From NCBI GenBank assembly GCA_016711605.1, contig JADJSS010000046.1, forward strand, positions 1 to 64,000: DNA of 64,000 nt, in the 5' to 3' direction. Source of the DNA: Saprospirales bacterium. GTDB taxonomy: Bacteria > Bacteroidota > Bacteroidia > Chitinophagales > JADIYW01. The first letter of the stretch is position 1, and the number at the start of each line of letters is the position of its first letter. The translations under genes and the position numbers were made by a program. Under the pieces are notes generated by a model. It was not told the origin of the DNA and did not search any database. It worked only from the letters and a program-made list of their open reading frames with translations. Shown here piece after piece: positions 1-8,579 of the stretch.

Positions 1-3
1 AGA

Positions 4-446
4 TTAAATTTGAGATTCCTGTGTCATTTCCCAATTATATTTAGAAATAGAAGGACAAAGTCCATTCATATTTCCTATTACATTTTTAATTTGAAATGTT
101 GACTTTGCGGTATCAGAATTTGAATTACGCGCCAAAATATTTTTTCAGGTTGAAAATTAAATTTTGAAAATAATTTTAGCGTATAAAATTGTATCAAAAA
201 GAATTGTATCAAATCTGCTATTTTTGTGAAATTGTAAATCTATAATTTGAAGAATCATTGTTACTTTTCCATTTAAATGAATTACAACATGGCAATAATA
301 ATGAATCATTTATTGGAGAAATCAAGATTAATTGTGAATCTTGTATTGTATCAATCTTTTATCATCTATTTTAACAACTTTCTTATCATTATTTTTGCAT
401 GAAATGAAAATTAACATTATTAGTAAAGTAGAAGAAATTTTATTCA
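4..446 (-). pseudogene. small lipoprotein gene, frameshifted
   Basis: Reading leftward from an ATG at 446 gives MNKISSTLLIMLIFISCKNN: a signal peptide ending in a lipobox-like FISC, so a lipoprotein anchored through Cys17 is predicted. The frame breaks after about 40 residues. A second frame carries the C-terminal part, ending near residues WEMTQESQI with a TAA at 4-6. No family is recognised. It starts 7 bp after the stop of the outer-membrane gene at 453-1232, so the two probably form one transcript. The breaks look like the base-level errors seen throughout the window, but true decay cannot be excluded. Confidence 0.45.
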
Positions 447-452
447 TGATGT

Positions 453-1232
453 TTATCGTTCTTTTCGTTTACCTAATTGTATACCAACATAAACACTGAT
501 ATAAAATGTACCGTTACTTTGTACTGATAACAGGAACTTTCTTAAAATAAAAATCAGAAGCAACACCAATTTCTAATGCTTTATAAAACTTTCATTTTTC
601 CAAAATCAAACCCATTCCTACTTCAACATGTATTCCAGGTTGCGCTTTTATTTCCATCCTTTCCAAAACCAGATGCACCGACTATGTAATCTTTTTCTCA
701 AAACAAACTATTCGGATTATCAGGTTGTAACCTAATGTAACTGTATTTGAAAAAAGTATTTCCAACAATTGAAGTTGGATCGACTACTTCCACTAAATAT
801 GGTTTTAAAATTCCTAAAGTAAAACCACCAGCATATTTAAAGAAAAGCTGCACACCGTGGTTTCTGCCTTTTTGCCAGTAAAAACTTTTGGTCCGGCACC
901 GAGATATAAAGTAAACAATGAATTTTGTTTTCCAAAACAAAAGGTTTAAACCATCAGAGCCAAACAAACCACCACCACCATATTGCGATTGTTGTTTTAC
1001 TTGTTTTGGATGCCAAAATAGGAAAATTGTGTTTGTATCAACCAACTGCGTTTGAAGCGTTTACTTTAGTAATTTCTGCACCAAGTGCAAAACCATCGCT
1101 ACGCAAGCGAATGCCAGCCGACCATGATTTTTTATATAGCACAGAATCTCTGTTTAAAGTAGATTCTTCTGCTTTACTTTTGAATAGAAACTATAAAAAA
1201 AGAATAAATATTAGGATGAATTTTCGTTGCAC
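453..1232 (-). pseudogene. outer-membrane beta-barrel-like protein, several frameshifts
   Basis: Joining pieces from three frames gives a signal-peptide-like start, then RLRSDGFALGAEITKVNASN, a glycine-rich stretch (YGGGGLFGSDG), GAGPKVF and FKYAGGFTLGILKPYLVEVV. The C-terminus reads ALEIGVASDFYFKKVP and ends YVGIQLGKRKER followed by TAA at 453. Alternating hydrophobic and aromatic segments with a final amphipathic strand suit a Bacteroidota outer-membrane barrel of about 250 residues. The start (GTG near 1232) is a guess. At least four frame changes are needed, so no single open frame exists. Confidence 0.5.
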
Positions 1233-1278
1233 TATTTTAAAACGTTTATTTTGCTAAATTAGTTTAAAAGTTTGTAAA

Positions 1279-1678
1279 ATGATAACATCAAAAGTAATTT
1301 ATTTAGGTGAATTAAGAACAGAAATGACACATCTACAAAGTGGAACCGTAATTTTTACAGATGCGCCTAAAGATAATCATGGAAAGGTGAAGCTTTTCGC
1401 CAACAGATTTAGTAGCTTTGGCATTAGGTTCGTGTATGATTAGTATTGTCGGAATTAAATTATTAGAAACCAATAAAATATAAAGGTGCAACTGTTGAAG
1501 TAACAAAAGTAATGTACAGTGAACCGCGACGCATTAGGAAATTATGTACATATTAAAATTCCTGATGATAATTTTACAGAAAAGGAAAACAAATTTAATA
1601 AATGCAGCACATGCTTGTCCAGTTGCCAAAAGTTTGCATACCGATATTAAACAAGAAATAAAGATTGAGTTTGTTTAA
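1279..1678 (+). CDS. OsmC family peroxiredoxin-like protein, frameshifted
   Basis: The start ATG at 1279 gives MITSKVIYLGELRTEMTHLQSG. After frame correction it continues GEAFSPTDLVALALGSCMIS, ATVEVTKVMYSEPRR and ends NAAHACPVAKSLHTDIKQEIKIEFV. These are the conserved blocks of OsmC/Ohr proteins: the first reactive cysteine in GSCM and the second in HACPV. The family reduces organic hydroperoxides with a Cys pair. At 1381-1400 runs of A and T each appear one base short, which explains the lost frame. The 3' end overlaps the convergent ytxJ-like gene. It lies beside a bacilliredoxin, suggesting a thiol/oxidative-stress neighbourhood. Confidence 0.75.
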
Positions 1679-1994
1679 CAAAACTTCTACGAAACCAAAA
1701 ATATCATCAATGACTATTCCATTATGACTTGCATCAATAAATAGGTAGTCCATTTGAAAAACAATCAATTGTGGAGATTGATGTTCAATTCCAGATTTTT
1801 TAGCTATTAAATTAGAAATTGCTCTGTAATTGAGTAAATCTGAATGAAAATTGGAAAATCCAGATTCCATTCTCTTTCAACTCTATTTTTAGCCATTGTA
1901 GAAATAGAACAACGTGTACTGTGTTTAAAACAGCAAAATTGCTTTTCTAATAAACCAAAAATTGTTGCTCGGAATCTAAGATTTTCCAGTTCAT
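1595..1994 (-). CDS. ytxJ: YtxJ-like monothiol bacilliredoxin, frameshifted
   Basis: The start at 1994 gives MNWKILDSEQQFLVY. After a frame break come FKHSTRCSISTMAKNRVEREW and then LLNYRAISNLIAKKSGIEHQSPQLIV and DASHNG. HSTRCSIS with a single active cysteine and the HQSPQ cis-proline loop are typical of YtxJ/BrxC, a thioredoxin-fold protein that acts on bacillithiol-modified proteins. A bshB1 gene at 34.6-35.3 kb supports a bacillithiol-producing host. The last ~35 codons run antisense through osmC, so the true C-terminus is uncertain and may lie nearer 1670. Two or more indels break the frame. Confidence 0.7.
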
Positions 1995-1998
1995 AATT

Positions 1999-2142
1999 CT
2001 AAACGCTTTTTTTAGCTGTTTGTGTCGATTAGTTTTTCCCCAAATTGAGCAACCTGTAGCATTTCTTCTTGCGCATGATGAAGTTGAAACTAAAATAATA
2101 CATGCAGAAATTAATGTGATTGTTGATTTTGAAATTGTTCAT
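1999..2142 (-). CDS. short lipoprotein upstream of ytxJ
   Basis: A reading of about 47 codons starts at an ATG at 2142. After a one-base frame change it reads SKSTITLISACIILVSTSSCARRNATG and ends KQLKK. The hydrophobic stretch followed by STSSC resembles a lipoprotein signal, and the mature peptide would be only about 25 residues. If one A is restored in a run of seven, it ends at a TAG five bases before the ytxJ start; without that it reads into ytxJ in frame. Too short to assign a function. It may be a real small lipoprotein co-transcribed with ytxJ. Confidence 0.4.
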
Positions 2143-2330
2143 ATTGTTTACGTTTGTATTTACAATGCAAAAGTAGATTAAATATTGCATTGCTGCTACC
2201 CTTTTCACGTTTTTTAACTGTTATTAAAAACCAAAATAAACGTAATTATAGTGCTTACAAACCGTTAAAATATGTGTATTTGTGTATAAAAATTAGATTG
2301 AAACAATGAATTCATCGTTAAATTTGGCAC

Positions 2331-3377
2331 ATGCAACATTTTCATTTTATCGCAATTGGCGGTGCTGTGATGCACCAATTAGCTTCTCATCTTAAAATCA
2401 AGGAAAACAAAATTACCGGTTCTGATGATGCTATTTACGAACCTGCAAAATCAAATTTAGAAAATTAGGGCTTGATGCCAGCACAAGTTGGTTGGTTTCC
2501 AGAAAAAATCACCACTGATATTGATGCAATTATTTTAGGAATGCATGCAAAAGCGGACAATCCTGAATTAGTAAAGCGCAAGCATTAGGTTTAAAAATTT
2601 ATTCGTTTCCAGAATTTGTTTTTGAGCAATGTAAAAACAAAACACGCATTGCTGTTGCCGGCAGCCACGGCAAAACGTCAATTACATCAATGATTATGCA
2701 CATGCTTCGTATCAACAATAAAGAGTTTGATTAATGAAGTTGGTGAAAATTAGATGGTTTTGATTTTATGGTAAAAAACGTCAGAAACTGCGCCGTTAAT
2801 GGTAATTGAAGCTGATGAATATTTGACTTCGCCTTTAGATTTACGCAGTAAATTTTTGCACTATCATCCACATATTGCTATTATTTCAGGCATTGCCTGG
2901 GATCATATCAACGTGTTTCCTACTTATGAAGAATACCTGGAAACGTTTCGAAAATTTATTAAAAGTATACAGCCAAATGGTTCCTTAATTTATAATGCTG
3001 GCGATTTTGCACATGCGCCAAGTAAAGTGAAAGCTACCGTAAAAGCAGTGCGCGAACGATATCCAGCCAGAAAAATTATTGCAGTGTTTGAATTGCATAC
3101 GTATAGTTCTTTACAGGAAAATTTTATTGAACAATATGCGCATTCGTTAGATTTTGCTGATGTGAAGTATTTATTTTTAGATGAACATGCTTTAAAAATA
3201 AAAGGCAAACAAGACTTAGATGAAAACTGGTTGAAAGATCAATTTGCTGATGAAAGTATTGTTGTTTTTAAAGATGCTGATAAATTGAAAGAAAATATAC
3301 AACATCATTTTTTAGATAATAAGCGTAGTATTGTTATGAGTTCAGGTAATTTTGCAGGTTTGAGTTTGGATAACTAA
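2331..3377 (+). CDS. mpl: UDP-N-acetylmuramate--tripeptide ligase Mpl, frameshifted and internally deleted
   Basis: Mpl recycles murein tripeptide by joining it to UDP-MurNAc. The start at 2331 gives HFIAIGGAVMHQLASHL (Rossmann-like N-domain), then the ATP loop AVAGSHGKTS near 2655-2680, IEADEY, the DHxNVFP block of the central domain, and the family-specific DFAHAPSKVKATVKAVRE and FELHTYSSL of the C-domain. Frame breaks occur near 2470, 2575 and 2730-2800. YNAGD, from the central domain, is followed directly by FAHAPSK, so roughly 100-110 residues normally between them are missing. The coding length is about 349 residues against about 450 in the family. Confidence 0.8.
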
Positions 3378-3387
3378 ATTTTAAAAG

Positions 3388-3696
3388 ATGGAAAAAACAA
3401 AAGAATGGTTTGGCGTTAAAAGCGTTATTCGGCACAAAAAGGATGATATTAAATATCTTGCTTATGAAGAAAGAGTTGTATTGTTCTTAGCTACTGATTT
3501 TGACAAAGCTATTGAACAAGCAGAAAAAGAAGCCAATCAATATTGTTTAAATGATGATACAGTTACAAATTGCAAATTTTATGAAGCATATAAAATTTTT
3601 GATGAAGAAATTTTAGAACGAACTGAAGTTTACTCAAAAATCACAGATAGCAAACTAGATATAAAACATTATTTAGATTTACATTATCCTGGATAA
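3388..3696 (+). CDS. DUF4288-like protein
   Basis: A 102-residue soluble protein starting at an ATG ten bases after mpl ends. It begins EKTKEWFGVKSVIRHKK and has the pattern of DUF4288-type proteins: an early Trp, a beta-strand with conserved hydrophobics, then a helix DFDKAIEQAEKEANQY containing the A-x2-AE-x2-A pattern, and a C-terminal charged segment. No catalytic motif or membrane segment is seen. The close spacing suggests co-transcription with mpl. Function unknown. Confidence 0.7.
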   Translation: MEKTKEWFGVKSVIRHKKDDIKYLAYEERVVLFLATDFDKAIEQAEKEANQYCLNDDTVTNCKFYEAYKIFDEEILERTEVYSKITDSKLDIKHYLDLHYPG

Positions 3697-3801
3697 TTTT
3701 TCCAAATCCGTGTTCTATTTCTTTCTTCAATCAATAAATCATTAAAAAGCGTTAACTCATTAACATTTTAACTAAGTTTCTTCTTACTTTTGTCGAAGCG
3801 A

Positions 3802-4548
3802 ATGAAAGATTGCATCATCATTATACCAACCTACAACGAAAAGGAAAATATTGCTAAAATAATTCCTTATACATTGAATCTTTCTGATAGATTTGAAATA
3901 TTAGTAATTGAAGATGGCTCACCTGATGGAACAGCTGATGTCGTAAAAGGTTTGATGCAACAATTTCCTGAACGTGTACACATCATCGAACGTACAGGAA
4001 AACAAGGACTTGGCACTGCTTATATTACAGGTTTCAAATGGTCTTTAGAAAAAAACTATTCTTACATTTTTGAAATGGATGCTGACTTTTCGCATCCACC
4101 AGAAAAATTATTAGAACTTTTAGACGCATGTGAAAATAAAGGCGCTTACTTAGCTGTTGGCTCACGATATGTGAAAGGTGGCAGCGTGGTAAACTGGCCA
4201 AAAGACAGATTGTTCTTATCTTATTTTGCATCAAAATATGTGCGCATTGTAACAGGCATGCGTGTGAAAGACACCACAGCTGGTTTTGTTTGTTATCGCA
4301 AAGAAACTTTACAAACCATACAACTGGAAAAAATAAAATTCTTAGGTTATGCATTTCAGATAGAAATGAAATTTGCAGTTTGGCTTTCTGGTTTAAAAAT
4401 TATCGAAGTTCCAATTGTATTTAAAGACAGAGAAGTTGGTGTTTCCAAAATGAGTGGCAGCATTATACAAGAAGCTGTCCTTGGTGTTTTATCTATGAAA
4501 ATACAAAGTTTAAAAGACAAGTATTTTTTAAAAAGGAAACAGAAGTAA
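3802..4548 (+). CDS. polyprenol monophosphomannose synthase-type glycosyltransferase (GT2)
   Basis: This 248-residue cytosolic GT-A enzyme resembles Dpm1/Ppm1, which transfers a sugar from a nucleotide donor to polyprenyl phosphate at the inner face of the membrane. Visible motifs are IPTYNEKENI (8-17), EDGSPDGT (37-44), the metal-binding DAD at 93-95, SHPPE, GSRYVKGG, and KDTTAGFVCYR. It lacks C-terminal membrane helices, as in the short Dpm1-like class. I chose the ATG at 3802; a TTG at 3790 is in frame but less likely. It is convergent with the response regulator, the two stops being 2 bp apart. Confidence 0.88.
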   Translation: MKDCIIIIPTYNEKENIAKIIPYTLNLSDRFEILVIEDGSPDGTADVVKGLMQQFPERVHIIERTGKQGLGTAYITGFKWSLEKNYSYIFEMDADFSHPPEKLLELLDACENKGAYLAVGSRYVKGGSVVNWPKDRLFLSYFASKYVRIVTGMRVKDTTAGFVCYRKETLQTIQLEKIKFLGYAFQIEMKFAVWLSGLKIIEVPIVFKDREVGVSKMSGSIIQEAVLGVLSMKIQSLKDKYFLKRKQK

Positions 4549-4549
4549 T

Positions 4550-5166
4550 TTAAAGTAATCCAGCTTGTGATGCTTTTTTTATTAGCAAAGCAACATTGTT
4601 CACATCAAATTTTATAAATAAATTCTTACGATGACTATCTACAGTATGTGAACTTAAAAATATTTTTTTAGCTATCTCATTATTCGTTAAACCATCCGCA
4701 ATTAATATTAAAATTTCTTTTTCGCGTCGTGTCAATAATGGTGCTTCTTTATCATTAAATAATGTTTCAACAGTTGAAATATTGAAAAATAATTTTCCAT
4801 GAAGTACAGTTGTTATTGCTTCTTCAATTTCTTCCTTGGTTGCACTTTTAATAAATATCCAGATGCGCCATTCTGCATCATTTGAGCAATATAACTTCGC
4901 TGACTGAATGTACTCAGGCCAATAATATAAATTTGCGGAAATTCTTTTTTTATTTTCAGGCACAAATCAATTCCACTGATATCCGGCAAATTAATATCTA
5001 AGAAACAAAGTTGAATATTATGTTGCTTCAATGCATCCATTGCTTCAAATGCATTGTTTGCAGTTGCCTTTACCTGCACAGAAGGAATTAATTGAAGTAT
5101 TGCTTTCATACCTTCTATCACCATTGCATGATCGTCAATTAATAAAATTGAAATTTGCTTTTCCAT
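4550..5166 (-). CDS. LuxR/NarL-type response regulator, one frameshift
   Basis: The receiver domain begins MEKQISILLIDDHAMVIEGM, with the acidic DD at 11-12, phosphoacceptor Asp57 in CFLDINLPD, and the LSTF..GASGYLLK block. The frame breaks near 4850, where TTATTAAAAGT lacks one A. It resumes as SATKEEIEEAITTV, a linker, and a LuxR helix-turn-helix: LTRREKEILILIADGL, then IAKKIFLSSHTVDSHRKNL. The intact protein would be about 206 residues. It starts 2 bp after the histidine kinase stop, so it is the likely partner of the two kinases upstream. The break is almost certainly a sequencing error in a homopolymer. Confidence 0.88.
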
Positions 5167-5168
5167 AA

Positions 5169-6471
5169 TTATACAGGTATTGTAATGTAAAATGAACTAC
5201 CTACATTCTTTTTAGAATCTATTTCTACATATCCTTTTAAAAATCAATTCTTGATTGAATATTTGACAGACCAACTCCTTTAATTTTTGAATATTATTAA
5301 TATTAAATCCAACTCCGTTATCTTCGACTGTTAAAGTAAGTTGATTTTCATTACGCACTAAATGAATCATAATTTCTGTTGCTGCAGCATGTTTTATAGC
5401 ATTGTTTACTAATTCCTGAATTACTCTGTATAACGTAATTTCTATGGAGCTATCTAAGCGTTGCTCTAATCCATGATGATAAAAATTTAACTGAACTGTC
5501 TTACTTTCATTAATATCGTAACAAAAATCTTCAATAGCTTGTGCCAGACCAAAACGCAATAACGATTCCGGCATCATGCTGTGTGCCACTCGTCTCATTT
5601 CTGAAATTGCATTATCCAGTTGATTTAAAACACGCTTAAATACCGTTGCATGTTGCTCAGAAACAACCACATTACCTGTTATACTATTCAATGATAATTT
5701 TACACCAGATAATAAACCACCTAATCCGTCGTGTAAATCTTTTGCTACCCGGCTACGTTCATCTTCTATTAGTTTCTGGTTTTGCCTGAGTGAAATTACC
5801 AGCATTTTATCCAATTCTACAGCTTTTAGCGTTAAACCATAAGACTGAATGAATAAATGAATAATTAATCCAATTTGGACAGGTATAAATAAATTAAAAT
5901 AAAATCCGAGGTGCATTTTCTTTTCTAATAATGTCAATAAAAAAGTAACTAAACTACCCAATACCATAAAAGTTGTGCCGAACAACACAACCTTTGAATA
6001 ATTGGTATCTGTTACCAAAAATTTGTAAATAGTAACAATAACAATTGGAAATAAAATCAGTACCGTATAATCATAAACGGCCTGATAATTAAAATTAAGT
6101 ATTGTAAATAATATGCAAAGAAAAACCGCAGTTGAATTAATAAAGATATTTACGATTAATAATTTATAAAGATTTGAATTTCCTTTTTTACATTTAAATA
6201 ATGCATAATGAAAAATGCATAAAAACATTTGCTAAAATTGTAATGGCTTTTCTATATACACAAACCATTGTTTGGTTGTTTCGCTCAATGGAATATCTGC
6301 AACTTTTGGAAGAATAAACGTACAATAAAAAATATTAAGACTAAGCAAGAAAAGTGTATAATACAAAAACTCCATACGTTTAAATGCATAATATTGTATC
6401 AGGAAGAACAATATGTGGTAAATCATTATTCCCTGAAAGAGACAATTAAAAATAAAATTGAAGCTTTGCAT
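5169..6471 (-). CDS. membrane sensor histidine kinase (HisKA_3), frameshifted
   Basis: The N-terminal half has about six hydrophobic helices (for example FLFLIQYY-type and VILFPIVIVTIYKF segments), resembling 7TM sensor kinases. It is followed by a HisKA_3 dimerisation helix RSRVAKDLHDGLGGLLSGVKLSL with the phospho-His in KDLHDG, then MMPESLLRFGLAQAI. The ATP domain has N-box ELVNNAIKHA, G1 box VEDNGVGF and, in another frame, GVGLSNIQSR. Frames change near 6230 and 5280-5240; the reconstructed protein ends SSFYITIPV with TAA at 5169. The ATG at 6471 is preferred over a TTG at 6492. Its catalytic half closely resembles the next kinase, implying duplication. Confidence 0.85.
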
Positions 6472-6506
6472 GCTATCTATTTTAGAATACAATAAATATA
6501 CAAATC

Positions 6507-8436
6507 TCAGTTTGGAATTTCAATAAAAACAGAAGTGCCTTTATTTAGTTCTGAGTCAACAGTTAAGTTTCCTTTTAAATAATCAACACGAGATTGAATA
6601 TTAGTTAGACCAAAACCTTTAAGTTTATCAAATTTATTTATATCAAAACCATTTCCATCGTCTTCAACGGTAAGTGTAATGTTTGCAGAGTTTTTCACCA
6701 ATTGTATAACGGTATTTTGGCCTGTGCATGTTTAATACTGTTATTCACCAACTCTTGGATAATTCTGTATAAAACAATTTCGACAGAACTTTCTAAGCGC
6801 TCATTCAATCCAAAATCTTTAAATGTAAGCTGCACAATTTTGCTTTCATTTATACTTTCGCAATAATCATGTATGGCCTGAATTAACCCAAATTTCAATA
6901 AAGATTCCGGCATCATATTATGCGCTACGCGTCGCATTTCCGAAATTGCATTGTCTAACTGTTCAATAGATTTTGCAAATAAGCCGCATCCTGCTGCTGT
7001 AAAATTACGTTTCCTTTCATAGCTGATAAATTTAATTTTATTCCACTTAGCATACTGCCTAAACCATCGTGCAAGTCTTTAGCCATGCGAACTCGCTCTT
7101 CTTCCTGAACTTTTAATATGATTTTGGTTGCTTCTAATTCTTTTTCTTGTAATTGTCGTTTTAATTGCTGTTCAGTAATTATTTTCTTTTGATTCAAAAA
7201 TCTATAAATAAAGAAGCCAATGATACTACCTGTTATAAGAACAAACAATAATCCATAAATCCAAAAATTACGCGCTTGTTTTTGTTTTTCTAACGCAACA
7301 ATTTGAGCTTGTTTTTTTTGTGTTTCATACTTAGCTTCCAAATCCATAGTGTTGTTTCTGATTTCATCATTCACATATATCTGTTGAATAGAATCAGCAA
7401 TTGTACGTAAAGAATCTGCTGCTGAAAAATCATGTTGCGCTATAGCAATATCTGCCAACAAAATATATTCTTCATGGAAATCATTGGATATTTTATTATC
7501 AATACTATAATTCAATTCTTGTTGAATGGTTGCTTTTGCTTTTTCATATTGCTCATTAAAATACTGTGCAGAAGCTAAAGATTTTAGTGCATATTGTATG
7601 TTCTCAGGACTCTCAAATTCAACAGCCAAAGCATAGGTTTTATTGGCTAACTCAAGCATTTTTGTATATTTTTTTTCATAACTATAACAAACAACAAGAT
7701 TGCTCATTATACCTAAATTACTATACAGATTATTGATTTTTATACCTTCTTCAATACTTTGTTTATAATATTGTTCTGCTTGCTTATAATCATGTTGTTC
7801 AAGTGCTATATTACCTAATTTTCCTAATACATTACACACCAAACTTTGGTTATATAGCTTTGCATATTGCAGAGCTTGTTCACCAGTTGCTTTTGCTTTT
7901 TCATAATTTTTTAAAACGAAATATTCATTACTTAAATTAGTAATCGCAACAGTAAACTTTGTGTAATTTTTAGCTTCTTCAAATAGATTTTTTGCATTTA
8001 AATAATAAAAAACAGCAGAATCGTGATTGGAAATTAATTTAAAATAATTTCCGCGTTGATTAAAAGTGCGTCCAAGCAAAACTTTATCACCATATTTCTT
8101 TGCGTATTGAATTCCTTGTCGTGTAATCGAATCAATTCGTTGAGATGAAATTTTCTCAGAATTAATAGCACTCATATAAATACAATATTCTGTCTGACCT
8201 TTTAAATAATGAAATTTGTCCGAAATATTTTTTGCTTCATTTAAAATAATTTCACTTGTATCAGATTTAGAATTTACCAATTGTGAAGCTAAAGCAATAA
8301 GAGATGCCACTCTTGTTGTATCTTGTTTTTTATTTTTATTTAAAAGATTTATTATACTATCAATTTGAGGTGTTTGACAGAATCCATTTGTATAGAGAAT
8401 CAATACAAAAAAGAGAATTATATAAATCCTATTCAT
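6507..8436 (-). CDS. TPR-containing sensor histidine kinase, two frameshifts
   Basis: Starts MNRIYIILFFVLILYTNGFC, a signal peptide. A periplasmic region of about 350 residues of tetratricopeptide-like helix pairs follows (for example NYEKAKATGEQALQYAKLYN and DYKQAEQYYKQSIEEG). Then come a transmembrane helix (NFWIYGLLFVLITGSIIGFF), a coiled coil, and the HisKA_3 helix RVRMAKDLHDGLGSMLSGIKLNL. The ATPase domain has MMPESLLKFGLIQAI, ELVNNSIKHAQ, VEDDGNGFDIN and GFGLTNIQSRVDYLKG. The frame changes near 6945 and 6700. This architecture is common in Bacteroidota and signals to LuxR regulators. It is the first gene of the kinase-kinase-regulator cluster. Confidence 0.88.
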
Positions 8437-8480
8437 TAAGTAAATGTATTGCAATTTTTTAAGATTTGTAATACATAGCT

Positions 8481-8523
8481 AAAAAATCACTTGTTTACAT
8501 TAATTAAAAAATCACTTGTTTAC
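8481..8523. promoter_or_regulatory. tandem 18-bp direct repeat between the kinase operon and the adhesin
   Basis: AAAAAATCACTTGTTTAC occurs at 8481-8498 and again, identical, at 8506-8523, a 25 bp period. The pair lies between the divergent kinase gene (start 8436) and the adhesin (start 8580), about 57 bp upstream of the latter. Two identical sites about 2.5 helical turns apart suit a dimeric activator such as the LuxR regulator encoded next door, but no binding consensus is available to confirm that. Confidence 0.4.
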
Positions 8524-8579
8524 GTGCTTTTATCCTCGAAATAATTAAGTATATTTATATAGCCAAAAACTATTTAATC

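Noticed and set aside
925..1257. 110-codon plus-strand frame
   Set aside because: Antisense to the outer-membrane gene, which has a far better protein signature on the minus strand.
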